64,000 nucleotides of DNA from Lycium barbarum (taxonomy: Eukaryota > Streptophyta > Magnoliopsida > Solanales > Solanaceae), in the NCBI RefSeq assembly GCF_019175385.1, contig NC_083337.1, positions 21,871,885 to 21,935,884 of the forward strand, written 5' to 3'. Made by a program: the position numbers and the translations under genes. Shown piece by piece: positions 20,665-30,475 of this stretch; the stretch's first letter is position 1; every line of letters begins with the position of its first letter. Under the pieces are notes generated by a model. That model was not told the DNA's origin, ran no database searches, and saw only the letters and a program-made list of their open reading frames with translations.

Positions 20665-23354
20665 TGTAATGATCCCATTGGTCGTTATAGTGATATTGAC
20701 CCTTTCCCGAGGTCGTTGGTCGAGTTTAGTGTGACTTTTGAAAGTTTGAGCCTTAAAGTTGGATATGCTTGACTCAAATTGACTTTTGGGTCAACAGACC
20801 TTTTTTGATATTCTGTCGATTCGGAGAGGTCTGGATGATCATTTACTACTTGGTGGGATGTTCAGTTTCGTTCCCAAGGCACATGGGATCGTTTTTGAAC
20901 TTGGGTTGGAAACTTGGCTTTGGGCCATTGGGGGTTGACTTGGTCAAATAGACTTCTGTTGGAAATTTTGGGGCCGCGGATGAGTTGGTAGCGCATTTGT
21001 GTGTGTGTTTGGATGTCTGTTTTGTATTTGGGGGGCCTCAGGTTATAGTTGAATTTCGGGTTAGAACTTGTCAAAATCCAGGATTTTCTGGTGTCTGGTG
21101 TCCATTGCAGCAGCACCAGGCTTGCGGTAGCAGTCCTGCTATATCGAAGGACCGACTGCTATAGCGTGTGGGTTGATATCATGGTGAGTCGTCCAAGTGG
21201 ATGGATATCTGTTGTGGGGTACTCGCTATGGCTGAAGGGAAGTCGCCATAGCGGCCTTATGAGTTGTAGTGTTGCCCGCCGCAGCAGGCCTGGTAGCGCC
21301 GTAGCGAGCTCGTTGCAGCGGGCATTCCTACTTCTACAGTGTATGACGGGAAATTATTTCCTTCTTTCTTAAGTTAAAACCCTTGAACCCTATCATTTCC
21401 CTTCATCACTCTCTAATCACACTTGTGGCGAATTGAAAAGCTTTTGGACTGAATCATCTTGGAGGTAAGATCTTTGACCCTTGACTTCATCGTTTACCTT
21501 CCTAAATCTTTAATCCATGCTTAGAATCACTAGAATAAAAGTGGGGAATATGAGTCTTATGATAAAATTCTTGAAATGGGTTTTAGACTTCCTAAATGGA
21601 AACTTATGGTGAAATTGACTAGTATGACCATAGAATTTGATGAATTCATTATTGTTAAGCTTATTTTTTCCATTATTAGTTATTAATTTGAGGATTGAAA
21701 AGTTAGGGTTCTTGCCCAAAATTGGGTGTTTCACTTTAAATCTTAATTAGGCGTAATTTTGAGTTGTTTTATCAATTGAATAGTGGGTTTGATCATTTAG
21801 AACATGAATTGGATATTCCACCTTCCAATTTCCCATTTTAACCTTGTTGGTTCGTTTCCTCAAATTCCATGAGTTAGAATTTGACCTAACTAGAAGTATA
21901 GCAATATGGGTATTGCTCTTTTTGATTTCTAATATAGAACTCGAATATGATAAGACATTGAGTATTTAGAAGCGCAAAGAAAGGGCAAGGCCAAGGTTTG
22001 ACGGTTCGCGGCTCCTATTTGGATTTCCAGGTAGTTACGGCTTACCTTTTGGTTAGACTTGGATTAGCGAATCATATGCAGAGTAAGTGATTGTTGGAGA
22101 AAGCATGTAAACCTTTGGGTACGGAGTTTGGGATGGAATACTTAGGGTTTTATTATTGTCAACTACGGCTTGTCGCCTTATTGTGTTCTATTGAGTTGTT
22201 GCCTTATTGTGGTTTATTGGCTTGCCACCACATGATAGATTCTAGAGTTGATGTCCAATGATTGCCTTATGATTCGGAGAGCGTATTTATCATTGTTGAG
22301 GTTGTTGGAAAGGGAAGTAAAGTTATGATATTGATATTGTGATTGAGATATGTGTCCATGCATGGCACGATTGATTCGTACATTCTTGTTCGCATTGTTA
22401 TCATGCATACCCTCATTTATACATATACTGGGATGGGGGTTACGCATCGTAACACTTATTTGAATCGGGTTGCACATACTATAACGCTAACTGAGATTGG
22501 GTTGCACATTCCGCAACATTGATTATTAGATCGGGTTGTGCGCCATAACAGGTACATGGACATAGCGGTCCCCTATGGGTCATGATTGTCGAGGTGATAA
22601 GATATTTCTACCTGAAGCGTGTGTGTATCCTTGAATTTGCATTCCATTCATCTTATATTTACATATGTCATTGTATTTGAACTTGATGGTTGATCTTGTG
22701 GTCATACTTGGACTTGATAGTGATTCTTGAGGATGTACTTTGAACTTATCATAGATTTGAGGAGATATGCTAGACTTGGTAATTTGGTACTGGATTTGAT
22801 ACTTTGGACTGTGTTGAGTTATATCTGATTGTGAGCATGTTTACTTTCTCAGTCTCTTTCGTATGCATATGTTATCTAACTGTTGTCGACCTGTGATACC
22901 TACTCAGTATGTGTTGTTATGCTGATTCTACCTTGTTGTATTCATTCTGAGTGCAGAGTTCGTGACTGGTTCGACTTCCTCACTTCGTGTCTGAGACCCG
23001 AGGCTGTTTGACGGGCATTTTAGGGTGAGCACTTGGATGGATCTGCAGCCCTGATGTCTCTTCTTTTCTACTTGTCGTACTTGTTATTCTGAGACAGTAA
23101 TTGGCTTTTCGACCATTTTTTGTATTTCAAAATTATGGATTTATTGTAGTGGCTCTTGTACGTCCTAGACTAGATGCTTGGGGATTGATGTATTATTCCG
23201 CACTTACTTTATTTATCTATGTATGTTAGACTTATTATATATTTTGGTGATTGGGCTTACTTTGTTGCTTATTAGGTGTTGAATAAGGGACAAGTTAGCC
23301 TATAGAGGTAGGATATGGTAGGTGCCCGCACGTTCCCCGAATTAGGACGGGACA
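20665..23354 (+). mobile_element. Element L: 5' LTR
   Basis: It starts TGTAATGATCCC and ends ...GAATTAGGACGGGACA, followed by a primer site, so both edges are well supported (2.69 kb). U3 contains GC-rich inverted pieces, including a perfect 9-bp stem CGCTATGGC (21224-21232) with GCCATAGCG (21245-21253), inside a cluster of GCAGCA/GCTATAGCG variants (21100-21330). It belongs to the same LTR family as K. No 3' partner is in the window. Confidence 0.85.
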
Positions 23355-23357
23355 TGT

Positions 23358-23369
23358 TGGTATCAGAGA
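23358..23369 (+). other. Element L: primer binding site
   Basis: TGGTATCAGAGA, three bases after the LTR end, complementary to initiator Met tRNA with one terminal change. Confidence 0.8.
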
Positions 23370-23567
23370 ACTAGGTTACCCGGTCTATAAGTACAAGAGC
23401 ATGTCTTGTAGAGTCATGCGGATTGATACGATGAGCTCTGTACCTATTTGCGAGAGGCTATGGGGCATTTAAGAAACTTCACATTCTTTCATTCCTTCGT
23501 GCTACTTTATTCAAATTGGTATCTGTAATTTTCAAATTGGTATCTAATTCATTCTATTCTCTCATAG

Positions 23568-23690
23568 ATGGTGAGGATACGAGCCACCATCGCGAGGGAC
23601 GAGGTGCTCGAGTCCGCTATTGGGCCAGGCACCAAAGGACAAAGATCGGGCTATACTATCATCATTAAGTCGCTCTTTGGGGCCATCATC
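23568..23690 (+). pseudogene. Element L: start of gag, truncated
   Basis: An ATG (MVRIRATIARDEVLES) follows a leader of about 200 bp, as expected for gag. After some 20-40 codons the sequence passes into unrelated minus-strand LTR DNA (M), so only the gag start survives. No domain can be recognised in so short a piece. Confidence 0.45.
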
Positions 23691-23771
23691 ATCATACCGT
23701 ACCCAACTGCAGGGGTGTGCATAATAGGTGGCATACCCGGCCAACTATAGCGCGGCTCGATGTCATAAAAT

Positions 23772-23854
<83 letters not shown>

Positions 23855-24139
23855 GCATGAATCAGAGTATAAAAAGGTGTTACGAATTTATCGGAGTGAC
23901 ATAAGGTCGATAGACCTCCTATTATCATTATGGAACTAACATCGTCAATATATCTCACCTTGAGGGATCAATGACCACAAGATAAGATCAATAACCATAA
24001 TCTTATCATGCCAAGACAAAGAGGGGGAATGCCCTAACATACCTCCTCATCTACTTAACCACACAACGTCTATCTTTCCGAGCTTGTAAATCTACATTCA
24101 AGATGATTCATACTAAGGTTATGTTGTTGAAATATTAAT
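23691..24139 (-). mobile_element. LTR fragment M, first part
   Basis: Minus-strand chromovirus LTR resembling J's LTR (the phrase CCGTACC...CTGCAGGGGTGTGC matches 61438-61462). It is truncated at the left against L's gag and interrupted at 24140 by LTR N. The second part continues at 26641. Confidence 0.6.
23773..23852. repeat. (TA)n microsatellite, about 40 units
   Basis: The longest pure TA run of the window, inside LTR fragment M. Confidence 0.95.
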
Positions 24140-26640
24140 TGTCAAGACCCAACTAGAGGGCCATGGCAGGCACCTGGAACTAACACACCGAGAACCTTTA
24201 AACATACATCTCATAATCATTTCTAGGTGGACCATAAAGATATCTCACGGACATCATAATCTATAAAGGTTCATACATCACAAAATAAAGGCACAGCTTT
24301 ACATCATCGTCAACAACTATGCCTATCGTCACAAACCGGCAGGGCTACCATAATATTACACAACAATATGCACTAATAAGGCTATGAAATGTCTAACTGT
24401 ACACACATGTACACGAGCCTCTACACAGAATACAAGTGACCACAAGGACTAATACTAATAGACTGCAGCTCTGAAACAAATGGAGCACTCTTGAGATTTC
24501 GCTGATGAAGCTCCCATGGTTCAGGTCAGTCTACCTGCGAGCATGAATGCAGCGTCCACAAGAAAGGACGTCAGTACGAACGATATACTGAGGTAGTAAG
24601 ACATGAATAGTAACATGATAAAAGCACGAAGAATAGCGTAAGATAAAAGAACTGTTTATACCTAATGATACCTTTTGAGACATTCATCATGCTTACTTAA
24701 CCTTTTTCTAGATGAAACTTTTCATATATACACATACATACCTATACAATATCGGTACCCGGCCACAATAGGACTCCGTAATATCTGTACTCAGCCCTTT
24801 CAGGACTAGATCATATCCGTACCCAGCCCTTTCGAGACTCAGTCATATCTGTACTTGACCCTTTCAGGACTCGGTGTCACACATAACTGTATATATACAT
24901 ATATAAGAGTACATAAACAAAAGCACATCATCATCATCATTATCACTATCACTATCACCATATCTTTCCTTAGAGGATCAACTATCGTAAGATGAGATCA
25001 ATAGTGTCATGAGAGTATCAAGATCAATAAACTTGGATAGCATTGGAAATGGAATTATCATAATCACTATATCTCACCTTGAAAGAACAAGTATTATGAG
25101 GTGAGATCAACAACAATGGATAAAATCACGGAAATCATTCTCAATAATCTCATGATAGCATCAAATCCATAAGCTTTGGAATATCCAAAAATGAAATTAT
25201 CATCATTATCATCATGGAACATACTTATCTTTAGCATCATTAGAAACTCTAAGAATCATGAACTTCTACCTTTTGGAATAAGAATGTTATGGAAAACCTG
25301 TATGGGTTCATAAGAAATGAATCATACCTTTAGAAAGAAAGGTTAGCCTTACATACCTTTTTGGTCTCCTATTACTTAACGCTTATCCTTCCAAGCTTGT
25401 AAATCTACATTTAAGAAAATTCATACTACTATTAGGCTTATCGCCATATGCTTATCTTATGTCTTCAAATTAAATCCCTTTAGAATCTGCCAAAATTCGG
25501 GCAGCACCTCCCCTGTTTATATCTCCAGGCCGAAATCACAATACCAACAACCAACATAACAACAACAACACTAACACCAACAACATCATCATCAATCCCA
25601 AAATATTCCATTAAATATTCCACACGATATTTATCAGTATACAATAATAATATACACTTTCTTTCTTTCAAATCAAGGAAATAATCTCATCAACACATTA
25701 ACAACATTAGATACCATCCATATATAAGGAAATTAGTCCAACAACATAGCCACAACATGCTCAAAACAGCGCATAAACTCAACAACTACAACACAACACT
25801 TTATGACTTTTCCTCCATAACTATTTTCACTTTTAAGACTTGCTAAACCTTCAAATCAACTCAGCATAAGAGATAGAATGAAGAACATACGTTATACTTG
25901 AAGAACTTTAGCCACACCAACTTTCTTCAAGACAAAACTCACCACAACATCAAGTAGAAACAAGAACAACCACTTTTAATGAATTAGTTTGGTGTAATCT
26001 TGTTAAGTTCTTAATTTAAGGGGTTATAGGTTTTTAAGAGAACTGTATGGATATGTTTAGAACTCAAAATAAGTTTAAATGATGAAAAAAGGGGAATAAT
26101 CGGGTATTTATATCCTTTGAACCGACTTTCCAAGTCGGGCCCGCGGGGAGCCATTTGGTAGCTTGGAGGCTTATCTTGAAATACCCATAACTCCCTACTA
26201 CGATGTCGTTTTGACAAATGGTTTGTTGAGTTGGAAACTAGACTTCTTGAACTTCAATTTAGGCTTGTGTTTCACTTCAAAACTCCTGATATACTAGGAG
26301 ATATACGTCTCTAAAGTTGACACAGAATTTCTGTCCAAAATTCTGCCAGATTTTCCAAATTTTTGACAAACTTATATTCTTCGATTTGCTTGGTCCCAGA
26401 ATCTTCCAAAACTCTCCATACATGATAATTATCATTAATCATACTTGATAATGGTCATGTCCTTTTGTTCCAAGGTTGTCCTTTTAGGATACGACTTACG
26501 AGATCGTAATTATCCTTTACTTCATTGCTACGTACATCCCATGGCTTGTATATATCAAAACTTCAAGGGACTTCTCTGATACTCTATTAATATGGTGAAA
26601 TAAATGGCGTTATCATGCTCTGAAAGTGCGAGGTGTAACA
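24140..26640 (-). mobile_element. LTR N, probable solo LTR
   Basis: On the minus strand it starts TGTTACACCTCGC at 26640 and ends ...GGGTCTTGACA at 24140, 2.5 kb. The flanks are TTAAT (24135-24139) and TTTAT (26641-26645), a target duplication with one mismatch. There is no internal region, so LTR-LTR recombination removed the element body. It holds the double-hairpin block (24533-24597) and a tandem repeat of about 35 bp (24755-24885). Confidence 0.8.
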
Positions 26641-26995
26641 TTTATAAGGTCAAGTTAAACTAGCAGGTGAGTTAACGGAATTCAGGCAACATTTCCCTTA
26701 TATTATCTACCTCCATCCAACTCCAAAACAACTCCAAAACATCATCAAGAACATCAAAAAGAACATATTCAAGAGGTTACATTCAAAATAGATACAAATC
26801 CGTCCAAGACTTCCTTTCAAAATCAGTCCATAACCAATAACTTCAACACAACACCTTACAACCTTTCCACCATGATATCTTTCACTTTTAAGACTTGTTA
26901 AACGTCTTAATAAACTCAACATAAGAGATAGAATAAAGAACATACGTTATTGCTTGAAGTGCTTTAACCCACACAACTTACATCAGCACTAAGTT
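26641..26995 (-). mobile_element. LTR fragment M, second part
   Basis: Continues M after N. The part with CATAAGAGATAGAATAAAGAACATACG matches N at about 25866-25893, confirming it is LTR of the same broad type. It is cut at 26996 by the start of LTR O. Confidence 0.6.
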
Positions 26996-27248
26996 TGTTA
27001 CACCTCGGAAAGTTTTCGTTAACGTACAGTGACTAGACTAACAAAGGGCACGACGTATACGATGTTTTAATAAGTAAGAAATGACATTTGATTATGCTAA
27101 ATGAGATCTCAATGATATGGGAGGTAGGAGACGAGAGTTTTTAAGGAAAGCAAGATATATGTCGTGTACCGGGCAGAATTTATGAGTGTCGAATTAATGA
27201 TGGCTTAATGATGTTTTGGAGAATAGTTATAACATCCCTTAGATTGTT
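26996..27248 (+). mobile_element. LTR fragment O (first 250 bp)
   Basis: It starts TGTTACACCTCGGAAAG and matches the first 250 bp of C's LTR (40198-40450) to the shared phrase CATCCCTTAGATTG (CGTCCCTTAGATTG in C). It breaks off at 27248 against element E. Confidence 0.7.
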
Positions 27249-28343
27249 AACAAAAAAGATTCAGACCCGTAACACAATATTTAATGGTAATCCCATTTCA
27301 AGAAAATGCAGAACCATAAACACCACAACATTCGCTAGAACCACATTTCAAGATTTCAGCAAAGATCAAAAAAAGATTCACAAAAAATGCAACATTGATG
27401 CAAACCCCATTTCAAGATTTGGAGTGATAAAGAAGGAAAAGACAAAAAAGAAAAAAAAAAAAGGAACTTCAGGACATGAATGTACTTACATTAAATGCAA
27501 AGAAAAGAATAGCAAAGATGAGGGAAAATCTTCGTTGGAATGGGATGAAACGTTTTCTTGAAAACCGGATGAAAAAAGAGTTATCAGACAGAGTGTAAAG
27601 AATCTGTAAAATTCAATGTGTGTTGTCTGTGTAAGTGTATGTTGGTGCGTCGAAGAAGGATGTGTGGGGGTGATTTTGGTGCGTCGGAGGTGAGATAGGC
27701 GTGGTGGCGGCTGAAAATGGAGAAGGGAAGAGAAATAATTAGGTTTAGAAGAGGGAAGGTGAAATCTGTGTTGTGTGTGTATCTGTAGAAGATTAAATCA
27801 ACCCCTCTTTTCTTATAATGTACACAAACACTTCTTTTTGTCCAAAAGCCATACCCCTTTGTCCCCTTATTTCTTTTAACTAATCAAAAATCTAACCCAT
27901 CACCTCAAATGTCAATTTATTTTTTTAAAAGGTGACGATACCTTGATTTGATTGAATTTTGCTCTGCATTTAAAAAATTAGTTGCCCCGCTTTTCACTAC
28001 ACTGTCGGGCTGTGCTAAAATATAGTTAATTAATACATGTATAAATAATAACGTAAGTATAAAATATAAATATTAATGTGCAAGATATGAAAATGTATTG
28101 CTATAAAATTAAGAAACAATTACTAATTACACGAAAATGGTAGTATTACGCTATACATGTGCAGAATAATGATTCTTGAAAAAATGACAATAAATTGATA
28201 AAATTCCTAAAATAAGGATAATAATTAACAAATTGTAAAACAATATGCAAAAATGTGTTAAAATATATTTCGTGCTCTTTAACGAATCAGGGCCCCGCAA
28301 AACGTTAATGTTAAGCACGTCGAGCCAAAATTAGGTGTCAACA
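27249..28343 (-). mobile_element. Element E: 3' LTR, truncated (Tat/Ogre type)
   Basis: About 98% identical by eye to 34766-35861. In element sense it begins TGTTGACACCTAATTTTGG at 28343. About 1.36 kb, the half matching 33402-34765, is missing, so E ends abruptly at 27248/27249. Confidence 0.85.
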
Positions 28344-28921
28344 GCTGTCCCTCTTCGACCGGAGACGATGAAAGAGTTTTCGGACGAAGACGTTGACACG
28401 TAGCCTATTTTGGCTCGACAAAGAATTGCTAACAGGATATGTACGGAGAAAGAGGCCAGACGTTGGTAGAGCTTTGACAATACTCTCAGTCCATCGGCAG
28501 AGTTGTGATAAAAAGAAAAATGATAAAAAGGGAAGGGTTGTTCAGAGCCGAAAAAACGTTTGCATACCCACGTCGTGGCTTCCAAAATTGACCCAGGATC
28601 GAGCTACGAGATGCTGGGGGGGGGGGGCGCAAGATTGTATACTTGCTGGGGAAAGAATGATTCTCGTCCCGATGTGACCGAACTCTGCATAGAGCTTCCT
28701 ACATATCTCGTCAATCACGAGAATCAGGTCAATGTAGTTCGAAAGGTGATAACTAATGGATGTTGTGGCAAATTTTGATCGTCCAATCAAAATTTTGCCC
28801 CAGTGTTGTTAGAATGGTCCTAGCAAGTGTAGGATGAAGAACGGTCGTGCTCAAATTTGAGCTACCTACATATCCCTGAGATGGGAGTCAGACCAATTGT
28901 AGTTCGGGATGCCATGCTATA
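28344..28921 (-). mobile_element. Element E: internal region next to the 3' LTR
   Basis: It begins, in element sense 3' to 5', with a purine-rich tract (GAAGAGGGACAGC) abutting the LTR, the likely polypurine tract. It also holds two copies of a hairpin-containing motif (28698-28741 and 28865-28908) found again at 32425-32584. There is no recognisable coding. Confidence 0.65.
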
Positions 28922-29130
28922 TAACGCCTTTGCTTCGGTGAAGAATGCAGGTGCAGAAGGTAATGCCTTTGCTTTGGCGTGAATGCAGGTGCAGAAGATA
29001 ACGCCTTTGCTTCGGCGTGAGTGCAGGTGCAAAAGATAACGCCTTTTCTTTGGCGAGAATGCAAGTGCAGAAGATAACGCCTTTGCTACGACGTAAACGC
29101 AGTGCTGGTGCGAAAAGTAACGCCTTTTTT
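28922..29130. repeat. Tandem repeat of about 50 bp, about 5 units, in element E
   Basis: Units share AACGCCTTTGCTTCGGCG and GAATGCAGGTGCAGAAGATA with variants. A single further copy lies beyond the main array at 30479-30520, so the main array appears to have expanded inside this repeat. Confidence 0.8.
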
Positions 29131-29159
29131 AAGCCAGCATGATGCAATGCGTTTGAAGG

Positions 29160-30475
29160 GTATCTGAAAGTGATAATGTAATGCATGTGCAGTGCGTTTG
29201 CGAGCATTCGCAAAGTAATGATGCAATGTATGTGCAGTGCATTTGCGAGCATTTGCAAAGTAATGATGCAATGTATGTGCAGTGCATTTGCGAGCATTCG
29301 CAAAGTAATAATGCAATGCATGCGCAATGAACTTGTGAGCATTCGCAAGGCATTTGAAAATGATGCAATGCAGGTGCGGTGCAATGCGTCTGCGAGCATA
29401 CGTAGGACATTTAAAATAAAGGAATGCAAGTGCGGTGCAATGCGTTTGCGAGCATACGCAGGACATTTAAAATAAAGCAACGCAAGTGCGGTGCAATGCG
29501 TCTGCGAGCATATGCAGGGCATTTGAAAATAAAGCAATGCAGGTGCGTTGCAATGCGTCTGCGAGCATACGCAGGGCATTTCAAAATAAAGCAATGCAGG
29601 TGCGTTGCAATGCGTCTGCGAGCATACGCAGGGCATTTGAAAATAAAGCAATGCAGGTGCGGTGCAATGCGTCTGCGAGCATACGCAGGGCATTTAAATA
29701 AAGCAATGCAGGTGCGGTGCAATGCATCTGCGAGCATACGCAGGGCATTTGAAAATAAAGCAATGCAGGTGTGGTGCAATGCGTCTGCGAGCATACGCAG
29801 GGCATTTGAAAATAAAGCAATGCAGGTGCGGTGCAATGCGTCTGCGAGCATACGCAGGGCATTTAAAATAAAGCAATGCAGGTGTGGTGCAATGCGTCTG
29901 CGAGCATACGTAGGGCATTTGAAAATAAAGCAATGCAGGTGCGGTGCAATACGTCTGCGAGCATACGCAGGGCATTTAAAATAAAGCAATGCAGGTGTGG
30001 TGCAATGCGTCTGCGAGCATACGCAGGGCATTTGAAAAAAATAAAGCAATGCAGGTGCGGTGCAATGCGTCTGCGAGCATACGCAGGGCATTTGAAAATA
30101 AAGCAATGCAGGTGCGGTGCAATGCGTCTGCGAGCATATGCAGGGCATTTGAAAACAATAAAGCAATGCAGGTGCGGTGCAATGCGTCTGCGAGCATACG
30201 CAAGGAATTTGAAAACAATAAAGCAATGCAGGTGCGGTGCAATGCGTCTGCGAGCATACGCAGGGCATTTGAAAACAATAAAGTAATGCAGGTGCGGTGC
30301 AATGCGTCTGCGAGCATACGCAGGGCATTTGAAAATAATAAAGCAATGCATATGCGGTGCAATGCGTCTGCGATCATACGCAGAGCATTTGAAAATAATA
30401 AAGTAATGCAAATGCGATGCGGTGCGTCTGCGAGCATACGCAGAGCATCTGAAAATAATATTGCAATATAGGTGT
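29160..30475. repeat. 45-60 bp tandem repeat array, about 23 units, in element E
   Basis: The common core is GGTGCGGTGCAATGCGTCTG then CGAGCATACGCAGGGCATTT. The first three or so units (to about 29330) are about 45 bp, the middle ones 56-58 bp and those from about 30130 are 60 bp with an added AACAATAAAG. Length classes are grouped, which suggests stepwise local expansion. Long open frames in several frames of both strands (up to 311 codons, Cys/His-rich) follow from the repeat being stop-free and are not taken as genes. Tat/Ogre elements are known to carry variable tandem repeats in the 3' untranslated region. Confidence 0.92.

Noticed and set aside
23568..23750. Overlapping 60-codon frames on both strands as a small gene
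   Set aside because: The plus-strand frame is the stub of L's gag running into LTR M; the minus-strand frame is its shadow.
27208..27561. Lys/Asn-rich frame of 117 codons, repeated at 34746
   Set aside because: It lies within E's LTR and appears in both LTR copies with A-rich runs; its start lies in another element (O).
28917..30471. Open frames of 90-311 codons on both strands, Cys/His-rich repeats resembling a repetitive protein
   Set aside because: They arise from a stop-free tandem repeat with many unit lengths divisible by three. The reading drifts between frames where units are 56 or 58 bp, and frames are open on both strands alike.
29160..30475. CRISPR-like array
   Set aside because: Units are contiguous tandem repeats with no unique spacers, in a plant retroelement.
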